Positions 8,204 to 16,299 of a stretch of 64,000 nt of DNA are shown here, one piece after another (position 1 is the first letter of the stretch; each line of letters begins with the position of its first letter). A program made the translations under genes and the position numbers. The DNA comes from Herbaspirillum sp. SJZ107 (GTDB taxonomy: Bacteria > Pseudomonadota > Gammaproteobacteria > Burkholderiales > Burkholderiaceae_D). The stretch spans positions 992,001 to 1,056,000 of the forward strand of contig NZ_VFNH01000001.1 of NCBI RefSeq assembly GCF_006715485.1, in the 5' to 3' direction. The notes beneath the pieces are model-generated. The model was not told where the DNA came from, ran no database searches, and was given only the letters and a program-made list of their open reading frames with translations.

Positions 8204-8353
8204 GCGAGAAACCCCGGCAAAAATAATGTACGGACAAGCGGATGGCGAAATTCTAATATAACTTCCATGCACATGGCGTGCCGTCCGGTTTCAATCGAGC
8301 ACTTTATCCGCGTCGAACTGGATTACGATGTGCCCCCGATCCCATTAAAAAGC

Positions 8354-10804
8354 ATGACGATGCCGGAACAAGCACTGCCCGATGCGGGGACCAGCCGCGC
8401 ATTACTGGAAGAACTCGACCGCTACCGCTTCCTCGCCAGGCTCGACGGGGCGCTCGAGGGCCTGGCCGAGCCCGCCCAGATCGCCCAGGCCGCCGCCAGC
8501 CTGCTGTGCGCGCACATGCAGGGCGACCATTGCCGCTACCTCGACCGGGCCAGCGCCGACTGGGACCGCATGGCGGAGGGCCTGCAGCAGGTCGCGACCG
8601 ACGCGGGGGGCGGCCAGGGCGCGCCGCCCGGCCGCACCGTGCCGGCCTGCGTCGTCGACGACTGCAAGGCCGACGCGCGCTTCGCCGGCTGGCTGCCGCC
8701 CGGCACGGACGCAGCGCCGGGGGCATTCATGGCAGCGCCGGTGACCGAGGACGGGCAGACCCTGGCCTGGATGCTGGTGGCGCAGGATGCTCCGCGGCAC
8801 TGGACGGCGCACGACGTCGCGCTCTTGTCCGCTGTCGCCAGGCGCTGCCACGCATGCATCGACAATCACCGGATGGGAACCGAGCTGCGCAGCGCCGAGA
8901 AACGCATCCGTGCCAACCACGACTATCTGCGCCTGCTGATCGACAGCGGCGAAGAAGGGTTTTATTCGGTCGACCGGGACGGCGTCACGATCATGTGCAA
9001 CACGGCGTTCCTGAAGATGCTCGGTTTTGCGCGCGAAGAAGACGCGGTCGGACGCAAGCTGCACGGCGTCATCCACCACCGGCATCCGGACGGCACCGAG
9101 TACGACGTGTGCGACTGCCCGATCTACCAGTCGGCGCGCTTCGGCACCTTCGCCCATGTCGAGGACGAGGTGTTCTTTCGCATCGACGGCTCCGCGTTTC
9201 CCGTTGAATACCGGGCACGGCCGGTCTGGCAGGACGGCGAACTGCAGGGCGCGGTCTGCACCTTCGTCGACGTCACCGAGCGCAGGCGCACCGAGCTGGC
9301 CCTGCGCCAGAGCGAAGCGCACCTGGCGTCGCTGTTTGCCCAGACCGGCGCCGGCATCAGCGAAGCCGACCTGAGCGGCAGGCTGGTGCGCATGAACGAG
9401 CGCTTTTGCCGGATCGTCGGGCGTGCGCGCGAAGACTTGCTCGGCATGCGCATGCAGGACATCACCCATCCGGACGATCTGGTGCGCAACCTGCCGCTGT
9501 TCGAACGCGCCGTGGCCACCGGCGAGCCTTTCGAGATCGAGAAGCGCTATCTATGGCCTGGCGGCGGCGTCGTATGGGTCAACAATACGGTGAGTCCGGT
9601 GCGCGCGCCCGGCGGCGCGATCCAGAGCATGCTGGCGGTGTCGGTCGATATCAGCGAACGCAAGCGCGCCGAAGAGGCCTTGCGCGAGGCCGACCGCAGG
9701 AAGGACGAGTTCCTCGCCATGCTGGCGCACGAACTCAGGAACCCGATGGCGCCGATCCGCGCCGCCGCCGACCTGATGGCGGTGGCGCGGCTGGAACCGG
9801 AACAGCTCAGGCGCACCAGCCAGATCATTTCGCGCCAGGTCGGCCACATGACGGGCCTGGTCGACGATCTGCTGGATGTGTCGCGGGTGACGCGTGGCCT
9901 GATCACGCTGGAAAAAGCCGACCTCGAGGTGAAGCAGATCGTGGCCGATGCGCTGGAACAGGCGCGCCCCCTGATCGAACAGAAAGGCCATCGGCTGACG
10001 CTGGAACTGGACCCGGCACCGGCCCATGTGGTGGGCGACCACAAGCGCCTGATCCAGATCCTGACCAACCTGCTGAACAACGCCGCCAAGTACACGCTGC
10101 GCGGCGGCAGCATCCACCTGACCATGCAGGCCACGGAGCGCCACGTGCGGCTGCACGTGGCCGACAACGGCGTCGGCATCCCGCTCGAACTGCAGCCGCG
10201 CATCTTCGACCTGTTCGCCCAGGCCGAGCGCAGCCCGGACCGCTCCCAGGGCGGCCTCGGCATCGGCCTGGCCCTGGTCAGGAGCCTGGTCGAACTGCAC
10301 GGCGGGACGGTGGCCTGCGAAAGCGGCGGCAGCGGCTGCGGCAGCGACTTCATCGTGACCCTGCCCAGGGCCCTCCCGCCGCAGGGCGATGCCGCATCGG
10401 CAAGCGAGCGGCCGCACGGCAGTCCCGTGTTCCAGGGGCGGCGCGTGCTGATCGTCGACGACAACGTCGACGCCGCGCGCATGCTGGCGATGTATCTCGA
10501 AGTGGTCGGCCATGAGGTCATGGTCGAGCATGCGGCCACGGTGGCGCTGGAGCGCGCCGACACGGCCCATCCGGACGTATGCATACTGGATATCGGCCTG
10601 CCGGAAATCGACGGCAACACGCTCGCCCGCATGCTGCGCGCCCGCAGCGCGACCGCCGGCGCGCTGCTGATCGCGCTGACCGGCTACGGCCAGGAGCAGG
10701 ACCGCGAACGCGCCATGGCGGCCGGCTTCGATCATTTCCTGGTCAAGCCGGTCGACGCCGGCGCCATGCTCGACCTGATCGAAATGGACTCGGCCGGCCG
10801 CTAG
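8354..10804 (+). CDS. Hybrid sensor histidine kinase (GAF-like, PAS, PAS, HisKA, HATPase, REC)
   Basis: This protein of about 816 residues appears cytoplasmic, with no membrane helix. The order is a GAF-like N-terminal segment (about 20-175), two PAS domains (about 200-310 and 320-435), a HisKA H-box FLAMLAHELRNPMAP with His459, and an HATPase domain (NLLNNAAKYT, ADNGVGIP, GLGIGLALV). It ends in a receiver domain with VLIVDDN and phospho-acceptor Asp746 (ILDIGLPEIDG). No Hpt domain is present, so phosphotransfer must use another protein. The start is uncertain (8267, 8354 or 8360) because no clear ribosome site is visible. The divergent RsbQ-like hydrolase may provide the PAS ligand. Confidence 0.9.
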   Translation: MTMPEQALPDAGTSRALLEELDRYRFLARLDGALEGLAEPAQIAQAAASLLCAHMQGDHCRYLDRASADWDRMAEGLQQVATDAGGGQGAPPGRTVPACVVDDCKADARFAGWLPPGTDAAPGAFMAAPVTEDGQTLAWMLVAQDAPRHWTAHDVALLSAVARRCHACIDNHRMGTELRSAEKRIRANHDYLRLLIDSGEEGFYSVDRDGVTIMCNTAFLKMLGFAREEDAVGRKLHGVIHHRHPDGTEYDVCDCPIYQSARFGTFAHVEDEVFFRIDGSAFPVEYRARPVWQDGELQGAVCTFVDVTERRRTELALRQSEAHLASLFAQTGAGISEADLSGRLVRMNERFCRIVGRAREDLLGMRMQDITHPDDLVRNLPLFERAVATGEPFEIEKRYLWPGGGVVWVNNTVSPVRAPGGAIQSMLAVSVDISERKRAEEALREADRRKDEFLAMLAHELRNPMAPIRAAADLMAVARLEPEQLRRTSQIISRQVGHMTGLVDDLLDVSRVTRGLITLEKADLEVKQIVADALEQARPLIEQKGHRLTLELDPAPAHVVGDHKRLIQILTNLLNNAAKYTLRGGSIHLTMQATERHVRLHVADNGVGIPLELQPRIFDLFAQAERSPDRSQGGLGIGLALVRSLVELHGGTVACESGGSGCGSDFIVTLPRALPPQGDAASASERPHGSPVFQGRRVLIVDDNVDAARMLAMYLEVVGHEVMVEHAATVALERADTAHPDVCILDIGLPEIDGNTLARMLRARSATAGALLIALTGYGQEQDRERAMAAGFDHFLVKPVDAGAMLDLIEMDSAGR

Positions 10805-10848
10805 AAAGATTGCGGCCGGATGCTTTCTTCAGGCAAACTCCACGGCGG

Positions 10849-10880
10849 ATTGAACCATTTGCCGCCAGCCGGGTATATAC
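10849..10880 (+). promoter_or_regulatory. Predicted ECF-sigma promoter of the sigma factor gene
   Basis: ATTGAACC (10849-10856), 14 bases, then GGGTATATAC (10871-10880). The -35 element resembles the GAAC core of ECF promoters. The same element with the same 14-base spacing recurs at 14055-14086, which supports a promoter recognised by the sigma factor encoded immediately downstream, that is, autoregulation. Confidence 0.72.
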
Positions 10881-10901
10881 CGGAAACCGTGGAGACCCAG
10901 C

Positions 10902-11489
10902 TTGGACAGAAGAACCGACGACCCCGCGCTCCTGGCCCGCACGGCCGAGGGCGAAGCCTGCTTGGTCGGCCGTATCGCGGCCGGCGACCGGCGCGCCTTC
11001 GAGGCGCTGTACCGCGCCTATTTCCCGCGCCTGGGGCGCTTCTTGCAGCGCATGACGCGCAGCAGCGCGCTGATCGAGGAAATCGTCAACGACACGCTGC
11101 TGGCGGTGTGGCGCAAGGCGGCCACCTTCGACGGCAGCAGCAAGGTGTCGACCTGGATCTTCGCGATCGCCTACCGGCGCGCCTGCAAGGCCCTGCAGGC
11201 GGTCGACGAGCCGGTCGAAGCCGCCGTCGACGAGCGCGAAGGCGCGGATGCCGACCGCCCCGACTGGCAATTCGAGCGCCTGCGCCTGGCGCACGCGGTG
11301 GACGCGGCGCTGGCCCAGTTGCCGCTGGCCCAGCGCACCGCATTCCAGCTGACCCTGTACCACGACATGAGCCAGGCCGAAATCGCCGAGATCATGGCGT
11401 GCCCGGTCAATACGATCAAGACGCGGCTGTTCCATGCCCGCAAGCGCCTGGCGCTGCTGCTGGACGGCCAACTGGAGGAACGCCCATGA
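10902..11489 (+). CDS. ECF-type RNA polymerase sigma factor
   Basis: This 195-residue sigma-70 family protein has only regions 2 and 4. Region 2 lies near residues 25-95 (FEALYRAYFPRLGRFLQRM, then VNDTLLAVWRKA and KVSTWIFAIAYRRA). Region 4 lies near 135-188 (LPLAQRTAFQLTLYHDMSQAEIAEIM, then VNTIKTRLFHARKRL). It starts at TTG 10902, preceded by GGAG at 10890-10893. Its last codons overlap the anti-sigma start by ATGA, so the two are translationally coupled. A motif shared with another promoter in this cluster lies upstream. Confidence 0.94.
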   Translation: MDRRTDDPALLARTAEGEACLVGRIAAGDRRAFEALYRAYFPRLGRFLQRMTRSSALIEEIVNDTLLAVWRKAATFDGSSKVSTWIFAIAYRRACKALQAVDEPVEAAVDEREGADADRPDWQFERLRLAHAVDAALAQLPLAQRTAFQLTLYHDMSQAEIAEIMACPVNTIKTRLFHARKRLALLLDGQLEERP

Positions 11490-12145
11490 ATCCGCACCGC
11501 GAAGCACAGGAAGCGCTGCCCTGGCTCGCCAACGGCAGCCTGGCCGGCAGCGAACTGGAACGGGTGCAGGCGCACCTGAAGGGGTGTGCGGCATGCCGCG
11601 CCGACCTCGCCGCGCTGCACACGCTGCGCGCCGCCGGAGCGGGCACGGTGCCCGACTGCGACCCGGACGCCGCGCTGGCGCGCCTGCTGCCGCAGCTGGA
11701 TGCGCTGCCGCCCCAGCAGCCGGCCGCACCCATACCGGTGCCGGCGCAGGCGTCGACCTTGCCCGGCTGGCGCACGCGCCTGGCCGCCAACGACGGGCGC
11801 TGGCTGCGCCTCGCCGTCGGCGCGCAATGCTGCGTGATCGCCGTGCTGGCCGGCCTGCTGGTGCGGCCGTCGGGCGGGGCCGAGGCACGGGCCGGCGACT
11901 ACCGCGTGCTCGGCGCCGCGGCAGGCAGCCAGAGCCGGCTGATCGTCATGTTCAAGCCCGACACGCCGGAACGCGAGCTGCGCCGCATCGTGCTGGAAAA
12001 CGGCGCCCGCATCGCCGGCGGGCCGACCGCCACCGGCGCCTGGGTGCTGGCCACCGAACAGCCAGCCGATGCGGTGGCCGGGCGCCTGCGCGGCCAGGCC
12101 GCCGTCACGCTGGCCGAGCCGCTCGGCGCGGAAGGCTCGCCTTGA
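11486..12145 (+). CDS. Anti-sigma factor with zinc-finger N-terminus and subtilase-prodomain-like periplasmic domain
   Basis: This 219-residue membrane protein begins with a short zf-HC2-type module (His30, Cys34, Cys37) that in this family grips the sigma factor in the cytoplasm. One membrane helix lies near residues 107-126. The periplasmic part (about 138-215) has a beta-alpha-beta-beta-alpha-beta pattern (RLIVMFKPDTPERELRRIV, GPTATGAWVLATE, VTLAEPL). This is very like the ferredoxin-like prodomains of subtilases (I9/fervidolysin type). It overlaps the sigma gene by four bases and the following subtilase by four (TTGA). The likely role is to hold the sigma factor until the periplasmic domain is cleaved or engaged; that step is inference. 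Confidence 0.85.
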   Translation: MNPHREAQEALPWLANGSLAGSELERVQAHLKGCAACRADLAALHTLRAAGAGTVPDCDPDAALARLLPQLDALPPQQPAAPIPVPAQASTLPGWRTRLAANDGRWLRLAVGAQCCVIAVLAGLLVRPSGGAEARAGDYRVLGAAAGSQSRLIVMFKPDTPERELRRIVLENGARIAGGPTATGAWVLATEQPADAVAGRLRGQAAVTLAEPLGAEGSP

Positions 12146-13413
12146 AGCGCCTGCGCATGTTCGCTGCGGTCGCCGCGCTCCTGCTCTACGGATTCGCGCA
12201 GGCGCAGGCGCCGGCAGAGGCGCCGCCGGCGGACCACCCCGATCCGGTGGCCGAGGCCGCGCAGCACCAGGTGCTGGTGATGCTGCGCCTGCCGGCCGGC
12301 CACTTCCGTCCCGATGCCTCGTACGGCGGCGGCTACCTGAAGGACAGCGGCAGCGCCGCGCGCCGGCGCGTGGCCGCCGACATCGCCGCCGCCCACGGCC
12401 TGCGCCTGCGCGACAACTGGCCGATGCCGGCCATCGGCGTCGACTGCTTCGTGATGGAAGCGCCCGATGCCGTGCCGTCCGCGCGCGTGCTGGACGAGCT
12501 GGCGCACGATGCGCGCGTGGCCTGGGCCCAGCCGCTGGCGGACTACCACGGCCTCGCCGACGCCGACCCGCTGTACCCGGCCCAGCCGGCGGCGCAGGAC
12601 TGGCACCTGGCCGAACTGCACCGGGTCAGTACCGGCCGCAACGTCACCGTCGCCGTGGTCGACAGCGGCGTCGACGCCGCCCATCCGGACCTGGCCGGCC
12701 GGGTCAAGCTGCGCCGCAATTTCGTCGACGCCGCGCCCGATCCCGCCGAGGTCCACGGCACCGCCGTCGCCGGCATCATCGGCGCCCGCAGCGGCAACGG
12801 CGTCGGCATCGCCGGCATCGCCCCGGGCGCGTCGCTGATGGCGCTGCGCGCCTGCTGGGAAACCGGCGGACGCGCCGCGCGCTGCAACAGCCTCACGCTG
12901 GGCAAGGCGATCAACTACGCGCTCGAGAACGGCGCCGACATCATCAACCTGAGCCTCGCCGGCCCGCCCGACCGCCTGCTGCAAAGCCTGCTGGAGGCGG
13001 CGCTGGGACGCGGCGTGACCGTGGTCGGGGCGGCCGATCCGCAGCGCCCCGACGGCGGCTTCCCGGCCTCGCTGCCGGGCGTGATCGGGGTCGCGCGCAG
13101 CGGCGACCGCCACGCGGCCCCATCGAACCTGCTGTACGCGCCGGGCACCGACGTGCCGACCTGCGCGCCGGGACCGCGCTGGAACCTGGTGTCCGGCTCG
13201 TCGTATGCGGCGGCCCACGTCGCCGGCCTGGCCGCGCTGCTGGCCGAGGTCCGGCCGCGCGGCGGCGTGCGCCTGCTCGCGGCTGGTAACATAGACGCAT
13301 GTGCTGCCCTGTCGCGGGCGGCGAAAGCCTGCGTCTGCCTATGCACCCCGACCGCCGCCACGACACCGCCACCTTCGCGCTTGCCGCCTCTACGCTCGCC
13401 GCCTTCACGCTGA
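12142..13413 (+). CDS. Secreted S8-family serine protease (subtilase)
   Basis: This 423-residue protein has a signal peptide (KRLRMFAAVAALLLYGFAQAQA), a prodomain-like segment (about 40-140) and a subtilisin domain. The catalytic residues visible are Asp174 (VAVVDSGVD), His205 (VHGTAVAGIIG) and Ser354 (SGSSYAAAHVAG, a variant of the usual GTSMAAPHVAG). The TTG start at 12142 overlaps the anti-sigma stop. It is preferred over ATG 12157 because it supplies the basic signal-peptide residues. The last ~35 codons are Pro/Ser/Thr-rich and overlap the next gene by 73 bases. Operon context suggests that the protease acts on, or is controlled by, the anti-sigma factor. Confidence 0.9.
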   Translation: MKRLRMFAAVAALLLYGFAQAQAPAEAPPADHPDPVAEAAQHQVLVMLRLPAGHFRPDASYGGGYLKDSGSAARRRVAADIAAAHGLRLRDNWPMPAIGVDCFVMEAPDAVPSARVLDELAHDARVAWAQPLADYHGLADADPLYPAQPAAQDWHLAELHRVSTGRNVTVAVVDSGVDAAHPDLAGRVKLRRNFVDAAPDPAEVHGTAVAGIIGARSGNGVGIAGIAPGASLMALRACWETGGRAARCNSLTLGKAINYALENGADIINLSLAGPPDRLLQSLLEAALGRGVTVVGAADPQRPDGGFPASLPGVIGVARSGDRHAAPSNLLYAPGTDVPTCAPGPRWNLVSGSSYAAAHVAGLAALLAEVRPRGGVRLLAAGNIDACAALSRAAKACVCLCTPTAATTPPPSRLPPLRSPPSR

Positions 13414-14048
13414 TCTGCCTCAGCGGGCCCGCCCACTGCCAGACCAGTGCCGACCTGACCCTGGTCTCCGAATACGCCGGACGCGGCATCGCGCTGGACA
13501 CCAGTCCGGCGCTGCAGTTGCGCGTCGAGCACGAGACCGCGGCCGGCTGGTATGCCGGCGCCTTCGCCTCGCCGGTCCGGCTCGAGGGACGGGCCCAGGG
13601 CCAGCTGATCGCCTACGGCGGCAGGGCGCAGCGGATCACGTCCACGCTGTCCTGGGACGCCGGCATCACCCGCAGCACCTTCCTGCGCGACGGCCGCTGG
13701 AATTACCACGAGTTCTACGCCGGCCTGGCCTCGCAGCGCGGCAGCGCGCGCCTGTTCTATTCGCCCGCCTATTACGGGGAAGGACGCAGCCTGTACCTGG
13801 ACCTGAGCGGCGCCTGGCCCCTGAGCGACAGCGTGCGCCTGACCGCGCATGCCGGCCTGCTGCATCCGATGGGCGGCTACGAGGGCACGGTGGACGGCGT
13901 CGGCAACAGCGGCGACGCGCGCATCGCCCTGGTCGCCGACATCGGCGACTGCACCGTGCAGGCCGGCGTACAGACGCGCTGGCGCAGTTACCTGTCCGAA
14001 TTGCCGCGTGCCCGCGGATTCACGGCGAGCCTCAGTCTTCATTTCTGA
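13341..14048 (+). CDS. TorF-family putative porin (TIGR02001-like)
   Basis: This 235-residue protein begins with a signal peptide (ATFALAASTLAAFTLICLSGPAHCQ). The mature part matches the small outer-membrane barrels called TorF putative porins: an initial SADLTLVSEYAGRGIALDTSPALQ, alternating aromatic strands (GWYAGAFAS, YYGEGRSLYLDLSG) and a C-terminal SLSLHF ending in Phe, as expected for barrel insertion. The start at 13341 is inside the 3' end of the subtilase gene; an upstream ATG at 13299 is less likely. It is the last gene of the sigma operon. No substrate is known. Confidence 0.8.
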   Translation: MHPDRRHDTATFALAASTLAAFTLICLSGPAHCQTSADLTLVSEYAGRGIALDTSPALQLRVEHETAAGWYAGAFASPVRLEGRAQGQLIAYGGRAQRITSTLSWDAGITRSTFLRDGRWNYHEFYAGLASQRGSARLFYSPAYYGEGRSLYLDLSGAWPLSDSVRLTAHAGLLHPMGGYEGTVDGVGNSGDARIALVADIGDCTVQAGVQTRWRSYLSELPRARGFTASLSLHF

Positions 14049-14054
14049 AAAAAT

Positions 14055-14086
14055 ATTGAACCTTTAGCGTGCCGGCGGGTATTTAC
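14055..14086 (+). promoter_or_regulatory. Second predicted ECF-sigma promoter
   Basis: ATTGAACC (14055-14062), 14 bases, then GGGTATTTAC (14077-14086). It matches the element upstream of the sigma gene (10849-10880) at all eight -35 bases and nine of ten -10 bases, with identical spacing. It lies directly after the porin stop and about 38 bases before the TIGR03118 gene, so that gene is a probable target of the cluster's sigma factor. Confidence 0.72.
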
Positions 14087-14123
14087 GGGCCAGATGTCCC
14101 GATCCACCCGACAGGAGCACGCC

Positions 14124-15272
14124 ATGCAGATCCGATTCCAAGCCCCCGCGCGCCGCGGCGCCAGGCTGTTGTCCGTCATGTTGTCCGGCGCGTTCTTCGG
14201 CGCTGCCTTGCTGTCCTGCGGCGGCGACGACGACGCGCCCGCCAGTCCGGCACCGCCGCCGGCGCTGTCGGCGTTCACTGCCGCCAACGTGGTCGCCGAC
14301 AGCGCCGCCGGCGCGGCCGCCCATGTGGATGCGAACCTGGTCAACGGCTGGGGCATCGCCTTCAATCCGACCGGCTTCGTGTGGGTGGCCAACCAGGGCA
14401 CCTCGACCTCCACGCTGTACGACGGCAGGGGCAATCCGCAGACCCTGGTGGTGAGCGTGCCGGCGGGGGCGGGTGGCGCCGCCGGGCCGGCCGGCATCGT
14501 CTACAACGGCACCCAGGACTTCCGCGTGAGCGCGGGCGCCGCCAGCGGCGTCGCCGCCTTCATCTTCGCCGGCACCGGCGGCACCCTGTCCGGCTGGGCA
14601 CCGGCGGTCGACCGCCTGCACGCCATCACGACGGTCGATACCGCCGCCGGCGGCGCCGCCGGCGCGGCGGCCTACACAGGCCTGACGCTGGCCAGCCATA
14701 ACGGCATAAACTATTTATATGCGGCCGACTTCCGCAACGGCCGTATCGACGTCTACGACCCGGCGTGGAAGAAGGTGACGCTGCCCGGCGGCGGCTTCAC
14801 CGACAGCGGACTGCCGGCCGGCTATGCGCCCTACGGCATCCAGGCCGTCGGCAACCGCATCTACGTGACCTATGCGCAGCGCGCGGCCAGCGGGCCGGGC
14901 GAGAACCGCGGCCCCGGTCTCGGCATCATCGACGTGTTCGATCCGAGCGGCGCCCTGGTCAAACGCTTTGCCACCGGCGGCGCATTGAACGCACCCTGGG
15001 GCATAGCCCAGGCGCCGGCCGGCTTCGGCAGTGCCGCCGGCATGCTGCTGGTCGGGAACTTCGGCGACGGCAAGATCAACGTCTTCGATCCGGCCAGCGG
15101 CGCCCTGGTGGGCGTGCTGGCGAAAGCGGACAAGACCCCGATCGCGATCGACGGCCTGTGGGGCATCGCGTTCGGCAACGGCGTCAACGAGCAGCCGGCG
15201 ACCACGCTGTTCTATGCCGCCGGCCCGGCCAACGGCACGCACGGCGCCTACGGGCGCATCGACCCGCAATGA
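14124..15272 (+). CDS. TIGR03118-family lipoprotein
   Basis: This 382-residue protein has a signal sequence ending in a lipobox (GAALLSCGG), followed by a Pro/Ala-rich linker. The body consists of beta-propeller-like repeats (VNGWGIAFNPTGFVWVANQGT, YAADFRNGRIDVYD, GNFGDGKINVFDPASG, IDGLWGIAFGNG), the signature of the uncharacterised TIGR03118 family. The function is unknown. The start at 14124 follows AGGAG. The ECF-type promoter upstream ties it to the sigma cluster, suggesting an envelope role under that sigma factor. Confidence 0.85.
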   Translation: MQIRFQAPARRGARLLSVMLSGAFFGAALLSCGGDDDAPASPAPPPALSAFTAANVVADSAAGAAAHVDANLVNGWGIAFNPTGFVWVANQGTSTSTLYDGRGNPQTLVVSVPAGAGGAAGPAGIVYNGTQDFRVSAGAASGVAAFIFAGTGGTLSGWAPAVDRLHAITTVDTAAGGAAGAAAYTGLTLASHNGINYLYAADFRNGRIDVYDPAWKKVTLPGGGFTDSGLPAGYAPYGIQAVGNRIYVTYAQRAASGPGENRGPGLGIIDVFDPSGALVKRFATGGALNAPWGIAQAPAGFGSAAGMLLVGNFGDGKINVFDPASGALVGVLAKADKTPIAIDGLWGIAFGNGVNEQPATTLFYAAGPANGTHGAYGRIDPQ

Positions 15273-15351
15273 AGAAACACGGAATTCGCATCAGCGATGG
15301 CGACCGGATCACTTCGACCACCGGCGCACTTTAACAGGGATGGAGAACGAC

Positions 15352-16275
15352 ATGAAAAACTGGATGGCGGCTTGCTGCATGGGATTGCTACTGTCGGCGC
15401 AACAGGCGTACGCGGCGAGTTCCTCGGGCTGCGAGAACGGCGGCTTCACGGTGCTCGGCAAGAGCGGTGCGCAGACGGTGTCGGTAGCGCCGGGCAGCGT
15501 GGCATCGACCTTCCGCGTGCAGGGGCGCTACGTGCAGTTCGACGTCGACGCCGCCTCGTTCGGCGTGCTGAATTACGCGATGACCGGCGTCGCCAATAAA
15601 AAGGACATCACCGGCGGCCGGTCCACCCCGGTCTTCGACAGCAAGCTGCCGGACCACCGCGGCCTGTTCCTGAACAGCGCCGTGAAAGTCGAGCTGAGCG
15701 ATTCGGCCGACATCGTGCTGACCCGCACCGGTCCCGGCCTGACGATGAAGATCCAGGCCAAGGATTGCGCCAACGGCGGCATCTTCCAGATGGAAGTGGC
15801 GCGCGCCGACGAGACCAAGACCGTGTTCACCCACAAGCTGGCGCAGAGCGCCTTCTACTTCGACAACCGCAACTTCCGCAACCGCGAAGGCGAGGTCGTG
15901 CCCTTCAAGGACACCACGCTGACCATCGGACCGCGCATCAATTTCGGCAACGATTACTCGTCGAAGTTCGTCGGCCGCGACAGCCCGCAGTTCGCCGACC
16001 GCATCGCCGAGCCGCTGTGCACCAACAATATCGCGACCCGCACCGGCGGCGTTGCCCGCGTCCAGCACTGCGGCGGCGTGTCGCAATGGTCGGTTGCCAG
16101 CGGCGGGCGCATGGGGCAGGTGATGGGCGAGGACGCCACCGAAGTCGCGCCGCCGGCCACGGCCTGCACCCACAAGTGCCAGGCGCAGAACCAGACCCAG
16201 GGCGCCGCCGTGGTGCTGGGCTTCCCGTTCCCGGTGGCCGACGCCGACCGGCTCAAGCCGCGCTTCGCGCAGTAA
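15352..16275 (+). CDS. Secreted protein of unknown function
   Basis: This 307-residue protein begins with a signal peptide (MKNWMAACCMGLLLSAQQAYA). The mature protein is rich in beta-type sequence, with several cysteines (CENGG, KDCANGG, PLCTNN, QHCGG, CTHKCQ) likely to form disulfides in the periplasm. I do not recognise a family. The start at 15352 is favoured by GGAG eight bases upstream; an ATG at 15340 is also in frame. It lies 79 bases after the TIGR03118 gene on the same strand and could be co-transcribed with it. Confidence 0.75.
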   Translation: MKNWMAACCMGLLLSAQQAYAASSSGCENGGFTVLGKSGAQTVSVAPGSVASTFRVQGRYVQFDVDAASFGVLNYAMTGVANKKDITGGRSTPVFDSKLPDHRGLFLNSAVKVELSDSADIVLTRTGPGLTMKIQAKDCANGGIFQMEVARADETKTVFTHKLAQSAFYFDNRNFRNREGEVVPFKDTTLTIGPRINFGNDYSSKFVGRDSPQFADRIAEPLCTNNIATRTGGVARVQHCGGVSQWSVASGGRMGQVMGEDATEVAPPATACTHKCQAQNQTQGAAVVLGFPFPVADADRLKPRFAQ

Positions 16276-16299
16276 GGGCGGGCGGCCGGCCCGCGAGCA

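Noticed and set aside
7463..8353. An upstream extension of the hybrid kinase gene back to 7463
   Set aside because: It runs antisense through the RsbQ-like gene and encodes no recognisable domain; the kinase domains begin only after 8354.
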